From the NCBI GenBank assembly GCA_023415635.1, contig JAEZJV010000041.1, positions 1-19,158 on the forward strand: 19,158 nucleotides of DNA, read 5' to 3'. The notes under the pieces are model-generated. The model searched no databases. It saw only the letters and a list, made by a program, of their open reading frames with translations, and was not told the origin of the DNA. Below, one piece after another: positions 1 through 7,466 of this stretch (within the stretch, counting starts at the first letter, position 1; the number at the start of each line of letters is the position of its first letter). The stretch comes from Bacillota bacterium. GTDB taxonomy: Bacteria; Bacillota; Clostridia; Lachnospirales; Lachnospiraceae. The position numbers and the translations under genes were made by a program.

Positions 1-1936
1 ACAAAGGAGCTTCTGTATTATATTCTGTCGTTGACAGAGGCTCGCTGTAGAGCGTCGTCCCATCCCCTGAGATCTCCAGAGAACCATCCCCATAAACCTT
101 AGACAAATATAACTCAATCTTAGTACCTGCCGGAAGATCGCCCACTAGCTCGAGGGGCGCTCCGTTGTTGATGTGATATTGAGAGGCATAGATTGTAGTC
201 GGATACTCCGGTTTGAACATCGAATGATTCTGATGATCGACATGTGCTCCTTGGGTTGCGGTCATTTCAGCATATACAAAGGGAGCTTCGCAGAAATTAG
301 TCATCATAAGAACTCCGGAATATTGGCTTTCAATCGTTTTCTTAATTGTATCCGACTCGTTGATTAAATCACTTATGGAAGTAATCGATGTCGGCTCATA
401 GATCACAAAGCGATCTGGATCCTTATCTCGAATGGTTTTGGTTATCTGGGAATAGACATTCGCTACATCCTCTTTCGTATAGGGAGGAACCTCCAGACCG
501 GTGCTTAAAGCGGCATTCTGGGCTTCATAGAGAGGGCAGAAGGAGAGTGTTGCACTCGGAACATCTTTATAACGCTCAGCTAATAGAGCCCACACTGCAT
601 TTGCTTCCTTTTGACGCTGCGGATTAGTGAACAGATCAAGGGAGGCGGACGACTCAAAGGTATCAAAATCAAAACTGGTCCATCTGCCTGGGAGACTGAA
701 GGTCAGCAGATCCATATGTAGGTTATATTTAATAGCAAGCGCGATAATGTCATCTAATTTCTTCAGATTGACAAGGTTTGCCTTTTCGGCACGGGTATCA
801 AACAGTGTCTGATAAGTGATCATGAGACGGAAGCTGTTAAATCCCCAGTTAGCAATATTTCTAATATCTTTTTCCGTATAGATGATATCGCGGCTTTCAT
901 AGCTTCCTTTATTGGACAGGATAAAGCCTCTCCATACAGGAGGCTTATCCGGGTCAATCTTCGGAAGGGCGTCTGCCTTAGTAAGAAGTGCGTCCGTCAG
1001 TATGGTTTGGTCATAGCGCAATGCATTCTGATCAGTAATATCCACAAATTCATCGGCAGGTTCATAGCTGTCATAGATTCTGACTGCAGCACTCACAGCC
1101 TCCCTTATCGTCAACACCTTCAATTGACGCATAGAATTGGACTCCGCATCATAATCGAACACTTGCGCGCCCGAGTAGGGAGAGCTATACCAGAAGGACC
1201 ACAAAAATGCAGCCACAAAAGAATTATCCCATTGTCCCTGATCGTTATTAAATTCTACGGGGCCTTTCCATACATAAGGATATAGGCTGTTAAAATCACA
1301 TCCGTCAGATTTCCATAAGGTATTTGTAGGAATAATCGTGTGATCGAAGGGATTATTCCTGTAATTAACACCCAGGGATTCAGCGGCATAATATGCCATG
1401 ACAAAGCCCTCTCCGCGGAGCATTTTCTTATTGGAGCTTAAAGCCGGCTTCACATTCTTTTTAAACCGGGACAACTTTGCAGGAGCATATTTCTTAATTA
1501 CGAGAGTCAGAATCTCCCCGAACTGCTTTGGAGTAATTGCCGAATCCGGGCTTTTCTGTAGCGTGGTCGAGACCAGGCCCAGAGATACTCCTCTGTCATA
1601 ATCATTGTTAGCATATTTGCTATAGCTATCATCCGTCCATATATAGGCAGCATCTAGTATAGCATCGTGCTCATAGCTGATGTTTAGGGATTTGGCTGCA
1701 TTTCTCAGACTGGCATAACCACTCTTCTTTGGTGAGACACTTGCCTTGCTGCCTAGCAGTGATTTGATGTCGGCAGGTTTAAGATACCACTCGCCTTGAT
1801 ACACATTAGCTTTCACACTATGGACTTCTCCGTCAATTACGACCCGGATGGCTTGGGCGGTCTGAGCAGACGCTGTAATCGGAATGCTAGTAGCCAATAG
1901 GGTAATTACCATCATAAATGTTATGATTCGTTTCAA
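1..1936 (-). CDS. Secreted GH5-like glycoside hydrolase with SLH-like segment (partial, C-terminus outside window)
   Basis: The reading frame is open on the minus strand from a TTG at 1936 to the window edge, giving 645 codons. The start is chosen because AAAGG lies about 9 bases upstream and a signal peptide follows (MKRIITFMMVITLLATS..., cleavage near ASAQ, residue ~25). Residues ~27-80 resemble a copper-amine-oxidase-N-like beta domain (IRVVIDGEVHSVKANVYQG). Residues ~100-160 look like an SLH-type repeat (DRGVSLGLV...ITPKQFGEIL). From ~330 on there is a TIM-barrel pattern of the GH5/cellulase clan: WGFNSFRLMITYQ (conserved Arg), then WALLAERYKDVP and SFCPLYEAQ. Glu471 sits where the family has its acid/base Glu, but the usual Asn-Glu-Pro is Tyr-Glu-Ala. 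It probably acts outside the cell on a polysaccharide or the cell envelope. The substrate cannot be read from the sequence, and the nucleophile region may lie outside the window. An inactive carbohydrate-binding homologue is the alternative. Confidence 0.6.
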   Translation of the reverse strand, partial: MKRIITFMMVITLLATSIPITASAQTAQAIRVVIDGEVHSVKANVYQGEWYLKPADIKSLLGSKASVSPKKSGYASLRNAAKSLNISYEHDAILDAAYIWTDDSYSKYANNDYDRGVSLGLVSTTLQKSPDSAITPKQFGEILTLVIKKYAPAKLSRFKKNVKPALSSNKKMLRGEGFVMAYYAAESLGVNYRNNPFDHTIIPTNTLWKSDGCDFNSLYPYVWKGPVEFNNDQGQWDNSFVAAFLWSFWYSSPYSGAQVFDYDAESNSMRQLKVLTIREAVSAAVRIYDSYEPADEFVDITDQNALRYDQTILTDALLTKADALPKIDPDKPPVWRGFILSNKGSYESRDIIYTEKDIRNIANWGFNSFRLMITYQTLFDTRAEKANLVNLKKLDDIIALAIKYNLHMDLLTFSLPGRWTSFDFDTFESSASLDLFTNPQRQKEANAVWALLAERYKDVPSATLSFCPLYEAQNAALSTGLEVPPYTKEDVANVYSQITKTIRDKDPDRFVIYEPTSITSISDLINESDTIKKTIESQYSGVLMMTNFCEAPFVYAEMTATQGAHVDHQNHSMFKPEYPTTIYASQYHINNGAPLELVGDLPAGTKIELYLSKVYGDGSLEISGDGTTLYSEPLSTTEYNTEAPL

Positions 1937-1980
1937 AGACACACGACCTTTCTTATAGTATGACATCAATTATATTACAA

Positions 1981-2009
1981 ATTATAACTATATATTACAG
2001 ATATGTAAA
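1981..2009 (-). promoter_or_regulatory. Sigma-A-like promoter for the secreted GH5-like gene
   Basis: Read on the minus strand, TTTACA (2009-2004) is followed after exactly 17 bases by a perfect TATAAT (1986-1981). The expected transcript start lies about 40 bases upstream of the TTG start at 1936. Both hexamers and the spacing are near consensus. Confidence 0.75.
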
Positions 2010-2096
2010 GGAAATCTAAAGTATGCTGCACGAATAGAGATAAAGCTTAATAGCTTCGGTCTGTCGTAATTGTTCCTTTGCTATAGACATATAAAA

Positions 2097-2146
2097 ACCA
2101 CCTTTCGGATGAGAATATTCATATCTAATTCTCACCGAAAAGTGGT
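2097..2146 (-). terminator. Rho-independent terminator after the DUF3825 gene
   Basis: A long inverted repeat has arms matching as ACCAC(C/T)TTTCGG(A)TGAGAAT around a loop of about 10 bases. In the minus direction it ends in GGTGG followed by a run of five T. It lies about 60 bases past the stop codon at 2206, the expected place for that gene's terminator. Because the arms are long and an A-rich flank faces the other way, it may also insulate the oppositely lying promoter region. Confidence 0.8.
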
Positions 2147-2205
2147 ATCTATTACCAAGACACTAAATTATTTATATTACCCCCGATTGATGCTATTTGC
2201 TTCAA

Positions 2206-3807
2206 TTAATCTTTGGTTGCTGTTTCCAACCAGAATGCATCAGGTTTTGCAATTAATCGGGCATTATTATAAGCCATCTCTAGAGTAAGGATAGTTGTTC
2301 CGCGATAAACTGTTGTTCTACCTGTTTCATCCAGTGAAAGTACTAAAGCACATTGTGGTATATCGGTCTCTTCTCTTTCACCTAAATAGATCGGCAACAG
2401 AAACTGCATCTTACCGGTCTCAGGCCAATACTGAGGTAATGCCAGCTTATAGTTTCTCTCTGCCAATAATACGGCTCTGCTAATTGCACTATCGAAATCA
2501 CGTGCAATCCTGGCTAGCAGCTGATCCTTTTCTGTCTCATCATCTGCGCAAGCATTGTATTCTTCGGAATATTTTGGAAGCCTGCCTCTTTTTACACCAT
2601 CCTCAAAAATATGCTTATCATTCGTAACAATCTTGTATTTCGTATTGAAAATTGCGATTGTCTTATCATCATTAGCGAAGTAATTTGCTATTCCGGGAAC
2701 AGGGAATTCATTACCATCAAAGACGCAGGTAATTACCTTATCTGTTTCTACATATGCTTCGGGATTTTTAATCAAAGTGATTTGTCTTTTCCCTAAACCG
2801 GGGATCTTAATAACTATTTTTTCGCCACAAATAATAATTTGTCTGAAATATCTCCGATTAAGCAATCCGGAATTAAAATAGAGCTTATTCTTAAATTCCT
2901 GAACCTTTTTATTTTCAATTTCCATTTCTTCAGCATCTTCTTTAAATAATTTGTCCAGGGTATGCGTGATATAGGAGCGTAAGATATCATTTTTTGAATT
3001 GGATTTTACCGAATTCCATTTTTCCTTCATTGCGAGCTGCGATAATTCAGCCAAGAATTTATCCCCGTTACTACTAGGAGTAAAAATCAATCTACCAAAA
3101 TGATAGTATTTCTCATCCAAAATATCATTTATTAATTCATCTTCAGTTACGATATTCAGACCAAACCATTTTGTGGGCCCGACGCCCTTAAACTTATCCA
3201 TCTTAGCCCAAAAATGCATATTTTTTATGCTCAATTTGGTGTTAAAAAATGAAAATTTAGAACATTCACCCCATTCATCATTATCAATTGCTTGAAGAAA
3301 AGCCCTATTTAGAAAGTCATGCCAGTAACTTTCTTTCTCGCTTTTTTCAAATTCCCAGTTAAGCATGTTAGCCAGGTAGCTATAATCCGGCTTTAGGGTA
3401 TAATCATCCAAGCTTGTTGGGCGATTGATATCAATGGATTTCCATTTATTGATAATCACTTCTTTGGTTCCGATTTCAACACCGGACCAAGTCGTAGATT
3501 TTAGACCTTTGTATTGACATCCGGGTTTTTTTCTGAAGCCACCGTATATTATTTCTGCGGTATCCTCCGTAAAATATCCTGTTTCAATCAAAAAAAACAT
3601 CACATCGGGATCACTGCATAGAACAGGGGTTACATCTGATGAATAACATAAACAGGCAGTTTCACAATTATTCCATTGTGTATCAACATGATCATTAAGC
3701 TGCTTAAAATCAACATTCCTTTTCGTGTATTTTCTGATTTCAGCAGGATAATCTTTCATGTTATCGATTTTTCCTATTATTAAAAAGCCTCGCTTATCAT
3801 TAGTCAA
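2206..3807 (-). CDS. DUF3825 domain-containing protein
   Basis: 533 residues from a TTG start, which has GGAGG 8 bases upstream; the nearby ATG is out of frame. The C-terminal part, about residues 305-530, has the DUF3825 pattern as I know it: FNSGL (~310), HIFEDGVKRGRLP, a run reading LAERNYKLALPQYWP, FLLPIYLG, YRGTTILTLEMAYNNARLI and a closing FWL. DUF3825 is often joined to LOTUS/OST-HTH RNA-binding domains, but none is evident here. Instead residues ~1-300 contain FFNTKL (~187) followed by a pattern loosely like the start of the C-terminal domain, so a diverged tandem copy is possible. There is no signal peptide or membrane segment, so it is probably cytoplasmic. It has its own promoter and terminator and is divergent from the membrane protein at 4027. 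Molecular function is not known. Confidence 0.75.
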   Translation of the reverse strand: MTNDKRGFLIIGKIDNMKDYPAEIRKYTKRNVDFKQLNDHVDTQWNNCETACLCYSSDVTPVLCSDPDVMFFLIETGYFTEDTAEIIYGGFRKKPGCQYKGLKSTTWSGVEIGTKEVIINKWKSIDINRPTSLDDYTLKPDYSYLANMLNWEFEKSEKESYWHDFLNRAFLQAIDNDEWGECSKFSFFNTKLSIKNMHFWAKMDKFKGVGPTKWFGLNIVTEDELINDILDEKYYHFGRLIFTPSSNGDKFLAELSQLAMKEKWNSVKSNSKNDILRSYITHTLDKLFKEDAEEMEIENKKVQEFKNKLYFNSGLLNRRYFRQIIICGEKIVIKIPGLGKRQITLIKNPEAYVETDKVITCVFDGNEFPVPGIANYFANDDKTIAIFNTKYKIVTNDKHIFEDGVKRGRLPKYSEEYNACADDETEKDQLLARIARDFDSAISRAVLLAERNYKLALPQYWPETGKMQFLLPIYLGEREETDIPQCALVLSLDETGRTTVYRGTTILTLEMAYNNARLIAKPDAFWLETATKD

Positions 3808-3843
3808 GTTGAAGTCCTCCGTTAATAATAATTGATATATTAT

Positions 3844-3872
3844 ATTATAAAGAAATTTTTGAGAAATGTAAA
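3844..3872 (-). promoter_or_regulatory. Sigma-A-like promoter for the DUF3825 gene
   Basis: On the minus strand TTTACA (3872-3867) and TATAAT (3849-3844) are separated by 17 bases. The transcript would begin near 3837, giving a leader of about 30 bases that carries GGAGG before the TTG at 3807. Confidence 0.75.
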
Positions 3873-3919
3873 GAAATCAATTAAAGTAATGGGTTTTAGG
3901 TACGGGAAAAAGACATTTG

Positions 3920-3945
3920 TTTCAATAGATAAAATTATGTTGAAA
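3920..3945. promoter_or_regulatory. Possible operator: TTTCAA-N14-TTGAAA inverted repeat
   Basis: TTTCAA (3920-3925) and TTGAAA (3940-3945) form an inverted repeat with 20-base centre spacing, close to two helical turns. The right half is also the -35 hexamer of the plus-strand promoter. A third TTGAAA lies at 3975-3980, near the expected transcript start. A repressor bound here would block the gene at 4027 and perhaps the divergent gene. Short AT-rich half-sites can arise by chance. Confidence 0.3.
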
Positions 3946-3969
3946 TGAGAAAAGCATTTAGAATATAAT
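3940..3969 (+). promoter_or_regulatory. Sigma-A-like promoter for the two-TM unknown protein
   Basis: TTGAAA (3940-3945) and a perfect TATAAT (3964-3969) are separated by 18 bases. The predicted start near 3976 leaves a leader of about 50 bases with AAAGGAG at 4005-4011 before the ATG at 4027. Confidence 0.65.
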
Positions 3970-4026
3970 ATTTATTGAAACACTAAAATCTTGCATATCA
4001 CTACAAAGGAGAAGTGTACCACTACA

Positions 4027-5415
4027 ATGATGAATATGTTAAACGAGAGTAATCTTATCATACCGTTTCATTATAAGGGGAAAATCAACAAATTTGAGGA
4101 ATATGTGAAGGCAGATGGGTTTAAAAAAGACATGGATAAACATCTGCAAGGCTATATCTGGCGAAAGGCTTCCAGAAGAAGATATCGTTATCTGGCAGCG
4201 CATATTGATGCGCTAATTGATAACGAGAATAAAGACAGTATTTGTTACAGCTATTACTTAAACCCCAACTATCGGTCCGAGCAAGGATGGCCTTCCGAAC
4301 AGGACAGAATCTATATGGAATCATGGATAATGAAAGGGGATAATAAGTCAGAAGCATTTACCTTTTTCATGGGTGAGATAAGGATATATATCTTTAAAAC
4401 AGGTATTGGTTTCCTTGTTGTAAATATTAAGCATGAGAACCAGGAAGAATTAACTTCTATAGAAGACAAATCCTTCTCACTAACACGTTTTTATACAAAA
4501 GAAACCACAGGTACTGCGAAAGAAAGTGAATTACTATTTACATATAAAACAACCGATAAATTGGGTGTTGAGAAAAACATCCCGTTCAGTCTATCAGGTA
4601 TTGTAAATCAAATTCTACAAGTAACCAAGTCAAACCAAGATTTGATTAGATTATTCCCCTCCTCCAATAAAAAGGAATGTAATATCTTTCATAGAATTAT
4701 TGTTGACAGACCTCTGGAGGAGGAAAATCTGAATTCACATCTTTATATTTTAAGAAGGGCGTTCCACTCCAGCTTTTATCAGTGTAAGGAAGATGCGTGT
4801 GTTGATCAGCGAACAGATTTTATATTTCAGACAAGGCATAATTTTTATTTCAGCTTCAGTCAGAGGGGTATGGTTTGTCTATACTATCAATCGGAAAATC
4901 AGGATGTTTTTATAAGGCATTTTACCGGCAATGTTCGTCATGATTACTTCTTCATCTATTTATTCTTATTACATGAACGTCAAGCCCTTTTTTATTTTAA
5001 CTCCATCCTATCAGCTCCACAGAAAAAGTACGATATTATCAGAATGAAGAAGATCCTGATAGAGTTCAGAATCAAATATTCCTATAAGGTTATTTCAGAT
5101 GAAGCCTCTTATCAGAATTTTTACAGTCTGCTATATAAAGCTTTTAGCCTTGATGAGTTGAATGTTGATATTCAAGATATTATAGATCGCGGTTCTGAAC
5201 ACCAGAAGAACATTCACGAAAACAGTACAAATACAGCACTTGCGGTACTGGCTCTGTTTGGAATTTTCTCTGCACTAGACAGCAGCTTCGCCTTCGTGGA
5301 TCGTTTCAGTATGGATGAACCGTTTACTTGGGCTCATGCAGTGGTATCGGCATTAATTTTCTTAACGGTTCTGATATCAATCGGAGTGTTTTTGTACCTT
5401 AAGAAACGTAAGTAA
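4027..5415 (+). CDS. Unknown protein with large soluble domain and two C-terminal membrane helices
   Basis: 462 residues. The frame is open from a TTG at 3991, but that codon precedes the AAAGGAG site at 4005-4011, so ATG 4027 (or the adjacent ATG 4030) is preferred. About 395 N-terminal residues look soluble and rich in charged and aromatic residues. Two hydrophobic helices follow: ~402-424 (TALAVLALFGIFSALDSSF) and ~437-458 (AVVSALIFLTVLISIGVFLY), ending in a basic KKRK tail. A long N-terminal domain with two closely spaced C-terminal helices is the topology of CorA-type channels, but I see no GMN motif, so this is only a resemblance. It likely sits in the cytoplasmic membrane with the N-domain inside (positive-inside tail). 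The divergent DUF3825 gene shares its promoter region, which hints at a functional pair. No family recognised. Confidence 0.8.
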   Translation: MMNMLNESNLIIPFHYKGKINKFEEYVKADGFKKDMDKHLQGYIWRKASRRRYRYLAAHIDALIDNENKDSICYSYYLNPNYRSEQGWPSEQDRIYMESWIMKGDNKSEAFTFFMGEIRIYIFKTGIGFLVVNIKHENQEELTSIEDKSFSLTRFYTKETTGTAKESELLFTYKTTDKLGVEKNIPFSLSGIVNQILQVTKSNQDLIRLFPSSNKKECNIFHRIIVDRPLEEENLNSHLYILRRAFHSSFYQCKEDACVDQRTDFIFQTRHNFYFSFSQRGMVCLYYQSENQDVFIRHFTGNVRHDYFFIYLFLLHERQALFYFNSILSAPQKKYDIIRMKKILIEFRIKYSYKVISDEASYQNFYSLLYKAFSLDELNVDIQDIIDRGSEHQKNIHENSTNTALAVLALFGIFSALDSSFAFVDRFSMDEPFTWAHAVVSALIFLTVLISIGVFLYLKKRK

Positions 5416-5510
5416 GTATCATGGTTGTAGCATTTTGACTGAATCCCTTTATTCATTTTTCAATTAACGTGTTTCAGAGAAGCTGCTATAAAAAACGCTA
5501 GGAAAATACC

Positions 5511-5539
5511 AAGCCCTGTTCAGTTACTGAGCAGGGCTT
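5511..5539 (+). terminator. Strong hairpin, probable terminator after the two-TM protein gene
   Basis: AAGCCCTG(T)TCAGT and ACTGA(G)CAGGGCTT form a 14-bp stem with one G-U pair and a one-base nominal loop (about 3-5 bases when relaxed). It lies about 100 bases past the stop at 5415. The following TTTAGAGTTACTT is only moderately T-rich. The minus side is preceded by an AAAATACC stretch, so it is not a good minus-strand terminator. Confidence 0.55.
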
Positions 5540-5637
5540 TAGAGTTACTTATCCATCAATATTTGTAGGGCTTTTTAGATATAATTCCATCTACAAAAAG
5601 AAGAATTGAATAAGGTGCTAGAGGAAGCATTGGAAGT

Positions 5638-5706
5638 GTGGTTAAGATTGAATTAAGAGTGTGGGGGAGGAAAATCAGAGACTGTGAAGCAAAGTCTGTA
5701 AAATAG
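5638..5706 (+). CDS. Candidate leader peptide (22 codons)
   Basis: A GTG at 5638 lies 10 bases after AGAGGAAG and opens a frame that ends with TAG at 5704-5706, 12 bases before the terminator-shaped hairpin. The peptide is basic (begins VVKIELRVWGRK). Placement directly before a terminator is typical of attenuation leader peptides. The ORF is so short that chance is a real alternative. Confidence 0.25.
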   Translation: MVKIELRVWGRKIRDCEAKSVK

Positions 5707-5717
5707 GTATTTACCTT

Positions 5718-5756
5718 AGGCTTTCTATGATAAAATAATATCATAGGAGGCTTTTT
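5718..5756 (+). terminator. Terminator/attenuator hairpin containing an AGGAGG ribosome binding site
   Basis: AGGCTTTCTATGAT (5718-5731) pairs over 14 bp, with G-U wobbles, to ATCATAGGAGGCTT (5740-5753) around an 8-base A/T loop, and T's follow to 5756. The 3' arm contains AGGAGG, placed 9 bases before the ATG at 5760. The same element could stop transcription or hide the SD of the short ORF. A comparable arrangement occurs at 12676-12734. Confidence 0.6.
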
Positions 5757-5759
5757 ATC

Positions 5760-5833
5760 ATGGAAAAGAACCGGACAGAATGACCGAAGGAAACACCGGC
5801 GGGATCGGTACCATGGGTTCTATTCAGATGTAA
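5760..5833 (+). CDS. Two tiny overlapping ORFs (7 and 17 codons), possibly a leader peptide or gene remnant
   Basis: ATG 5760 has an ideal AGGAGG 9 bases upstream but encodes only MEKNRTE before TGA at 5781-5783. A second ATG overlaps that stop (ATGA) and encodes MTEGNTGGIGTMGSIQM, ending TAA at 5831-5833. The ideal SD in front of a seven-codon ORF suggests either a translated regulatory peptide or the surviving start of a deleted gene. No product recognised. Confidence 0.3.
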
Positions 5834-5850
5834 TAATAGCATTATTATTG

Positions 5851-5878
5851 TAAGTTGGTTGTATTTATTTGTAACTTA
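5851..5878. promoter_or_regulatory. Possible operator: TAAGTT-N16-AACTTA inverted repeat
   Basis: TAAGTT (5851-5856) and AACTTA (5873-5878) are inverted with 22 bases centre to centre, i.e. two helical turns, 64 bases before the LytTR start. LytTR proteins generally bind paired short sites and often control their own operon, so this is a candidate autoregulatory site. LytTR sites are usually direct repeats, which argues against it. Confidence 0.25.
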
Positions 5879-5942
5879 AATTCCGAACTATTGCATTTAT
5901 ATTCTGATATGGTACTTTGTAAAAAGAAGGAGGAACTTACAC

Positions 5943-6389
5943 ATGAAGCTATTCCTGGAACAGAGAAAAGAAAAAGAAATCGAAGTAGTAATTCGCTATC
6001 AACAAATGGATGATTACGTGAAAAGACTGGTACATAAAATAGAGAGCTGCAACCACACAGTGTATGGTGAAGATAAGGGCAGACAATATAAAATTAATAT
6101 TCGAGAAATCTATTATATCGAAAGTGTGGATAAGAAAACCTTTATTTATACCAGAGATCAGGTGTTTCGCTCGGAACGTAAGTTATATCATTTTGTGGAG
6201 GAGCTGCGGGGTCATGATTTTGTTCAGGTCAGTAAGGCCTGTATTATTAACCTGGATGTTTTAAAGCATATCAAAAGTCTTTATAACAGCCGGATGGAAG
6301 CAACCTTGATTAACGATGAAAAAATCACGGTATCCAGAACCTATCTGAGCGCAATCAAATCAGCATTATGTAAGGAGGGCGAGTTATGA
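5943..6389 (+). CDS. LytTR-family DNA-binding regulator
   Basis: 148 residues, ATG with AAGGAGGAA about 8 bases upstream. Residues ~45-145 form a LytTR domain: GRQYKINIREIYYIESVDKKTFIYT, then FRSERKLYHFVEEL, DFVQVSKACIINLDVLKHIKSLYN, and a closing KITVSRTYLSAIKSAL. Only about 40 residues precede it and there is no receiver domain, so it is not a two-component regulator of the AgrA/LytR type. It fits the short LytTR proteins encoded next to DUF3021 membrane proteins. It is the first gene of a tight four-gene operon; its stop overlaps the DUF3021 start by ATGA. It probably regulates its own operon, with the DUF3021 partner acting as membrane antagonist (inference from known LytTR inhibitor pairs). 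Confidence 0.9.
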   Translation: MKLFLEQRKEKEIEVVIRYQQMDDYVKRLVHKIESCNHTVYGEDKGRQYKINIREIYYIESVDKKTFIYTRDQVFRSERKLYHFVEELRGHDFVQVSKACIINLDVLKHIKSLYNSRMEATLINDEKITVSRTYLSAIKSALCKEGEL

Positions 6390-6826
6390 TAAAAAATACG
6401 ATGAAAAAGATCTTGATGCTTACGGCTTTGATTGATCTTGCTGCCTTTACCATCTCCTCTGCCATATCAGGGGATTGGGGTAGTACAACCTTCTTATGGG
6501 AACTATTCTTTGTCTCGTGCTTTATCTGCATTGCACAGCTAATATGTAATAGGTTTAGAAGTAATTATTATATACTAGAAGTACTGATTGAATATCTGAT
6601 GGTGGTTGTGATTGTTGGCGGTACCGGTCTCTTGATCGGATGGTTTCAAATTTCCATTCTGTGGAATGTCTTTCTTTATGTTACTCCGGTATATATTATC
6701 AGTTATTTTATGGATCTGGTCAGAACCAGACGAGATGTTGACTTTATTAATGAGAGGATTAAGCAAAGAGCAGAAAGAGGTATATTAGATGAGCAATACA
6801 ATGATAACGGTGAATCAGGTATATAA
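6386..6826 (+). CDS. DUF3021 family membrane protein
   Basis: 146 residues with four predicted helices at about 9-28, 35-55, 64-88 and 92-113, followed by a charged cytoplasmic tail (RTRRDVDFINERIKQRAERG). Length, helix pattern and position next to a LytTR gene match DUF3021. The ATG overlaps the LytTR stop and has GGAGG about 7 bases upstream; its own 3' end overlaps the ABC ATPase gene by 38 bases. Likely role: membrane partner that holds or inhibits the LytTR protein. The signal sensed is unknown. Confidence 0.85.
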   Translation: MIKNTMKKILMLTALIDLAAFTISSAISGDWGSTTFLWELFFVSCFICIAQLICNRFRSNYYILEVLIEYLMVVVIVGGTGLLIGWFQISILWNVFLYVTPVYIISYFMDLVRTRRDVDFINERIKQRAERGILDEQYNDNGESGI

Positions 6827-7466
6827 AAGCTTTCGGTTAGGAGATTTGGAGCTTCCTGTGCTGAAGGACATTAATCTAGTGATTGAAAAAGGTGAATTTG
6901 TATCGATTATGGGTCCATCTGGATCCGGGAAAAGTACTCTTCTGTATCTTCTGGGAGGGTTAGAGTCAGTCACAAGGGGAACCATAGAAATCAATGAAAA
7001 GGATATCGTCAGACTTAATGATGAAGAGCAAAGCAGGATGAGAAGAAAGGAGATCGGCTTTGTCTTTCAAGCTTATAATCTGATCCCGAACCTCACGGTG
7101 GAGGAAAATATTCTAATGCCCCTTTTACTGGATGGGGTAAAAAAGAAAGACTTGAAAGATAAGCTAGAGGAAATACTTGAGATTACTGGACTGAGTGATC
7201 ATAGGAACCACACTCCAAAGGAACTCTCGGGAGGGCAGCAGCAGAGAGTGGCGATCGCAAGGGCGGTCATTACCAGTCCTGATATTATATTTGCAGATGA
7301 ACCCATCGGTAATCTGGACAGCATAACAGGGAACGGAATTCTGTCATTACTGCAAAGGATCAATCGACAGAAGAACACAACAATCGTTATGGTTACCCAT
7401 TCAAAGGAATCTACTGCCTTTGGAACAAGGGTAATCTTTCTGAAGGATGGGATGATAGCAGAATGA
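6789..7466 (+). CDS. ABC transporter ATP-binding protein (MacB/LolD/BceA type)
   Basis: 225 residues. Walker A GPSGSGKST (~41-49), Q-loop FVFQAYNLIPNLTVEENI (~91-108), signature LSGGQQQRVAIARA (~146-159), Walker B IIFADEPIGNLD (~166-177) and H-loop VMVTHS (~200-205) are all intact. The sequence is of the class that pairs with FtsX-type permeases. The start has AAAGAGG 8-9 bases upstream and lies inside the end of the DUF3021 gene; its stop overlaps the permease start (ATGA). It should drive the mechanotransmission-type permease encoded next by ATP hydrolysis at the cytoplasmic membrane. Confidence 0.93.
   Translation: MSNTMITVNQVYKSFRLGDLELPVLKDINLVIEKGEFVSIMGPSGSGKSTLLYLLGGLESVTRGTIEINEKDIVRLNDEEQSRMRRKEIGFVFQAYNLIPNLTVEENILMPLLLDGVKKKDLKDKLEEILEITGLSDHRNHTPKELSGGQQQRVAIARAVITSPDIIFADEPIGNLDSITGNGILSLLQRINRQKNTTIVMVTHSKESTAFGTRVIFLKDGMIAE

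Larger units (their letters stand above)
5540..5942 (+). other. Long leader region upstream of the LytTR-ABC operon
   Basis: No long ORF fits here. The stretch contains a perfect TATAAT at 5580-5585 with only a poor -35, a GTG-started 22-codon ORF at 5638-5706 with an AGAGGAAG site upstream, small hairpins (AGACT/AGTCT at 5679-5697, AGGT/ACCT at 5705-5716), and a terminator-shaped hairpin at 5718-5756. Two tiny overlapping ORFs (5760-5783 and 5780-5833) and an inverted repeat (5851-5878) come just before the LytTR start. Together this reads like a regulatory leader, or alternatively a decayed small gene with its old terminator. Confidence 0.45.

Noticed and set aside
3991..4026. TTG at 3991 as start of the two-TM protein
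   Set aside because: The AAAGGAG site lies downstream of this codon and the predicted transcript starts only about 15 bases before it. ATG 4027 fits better.
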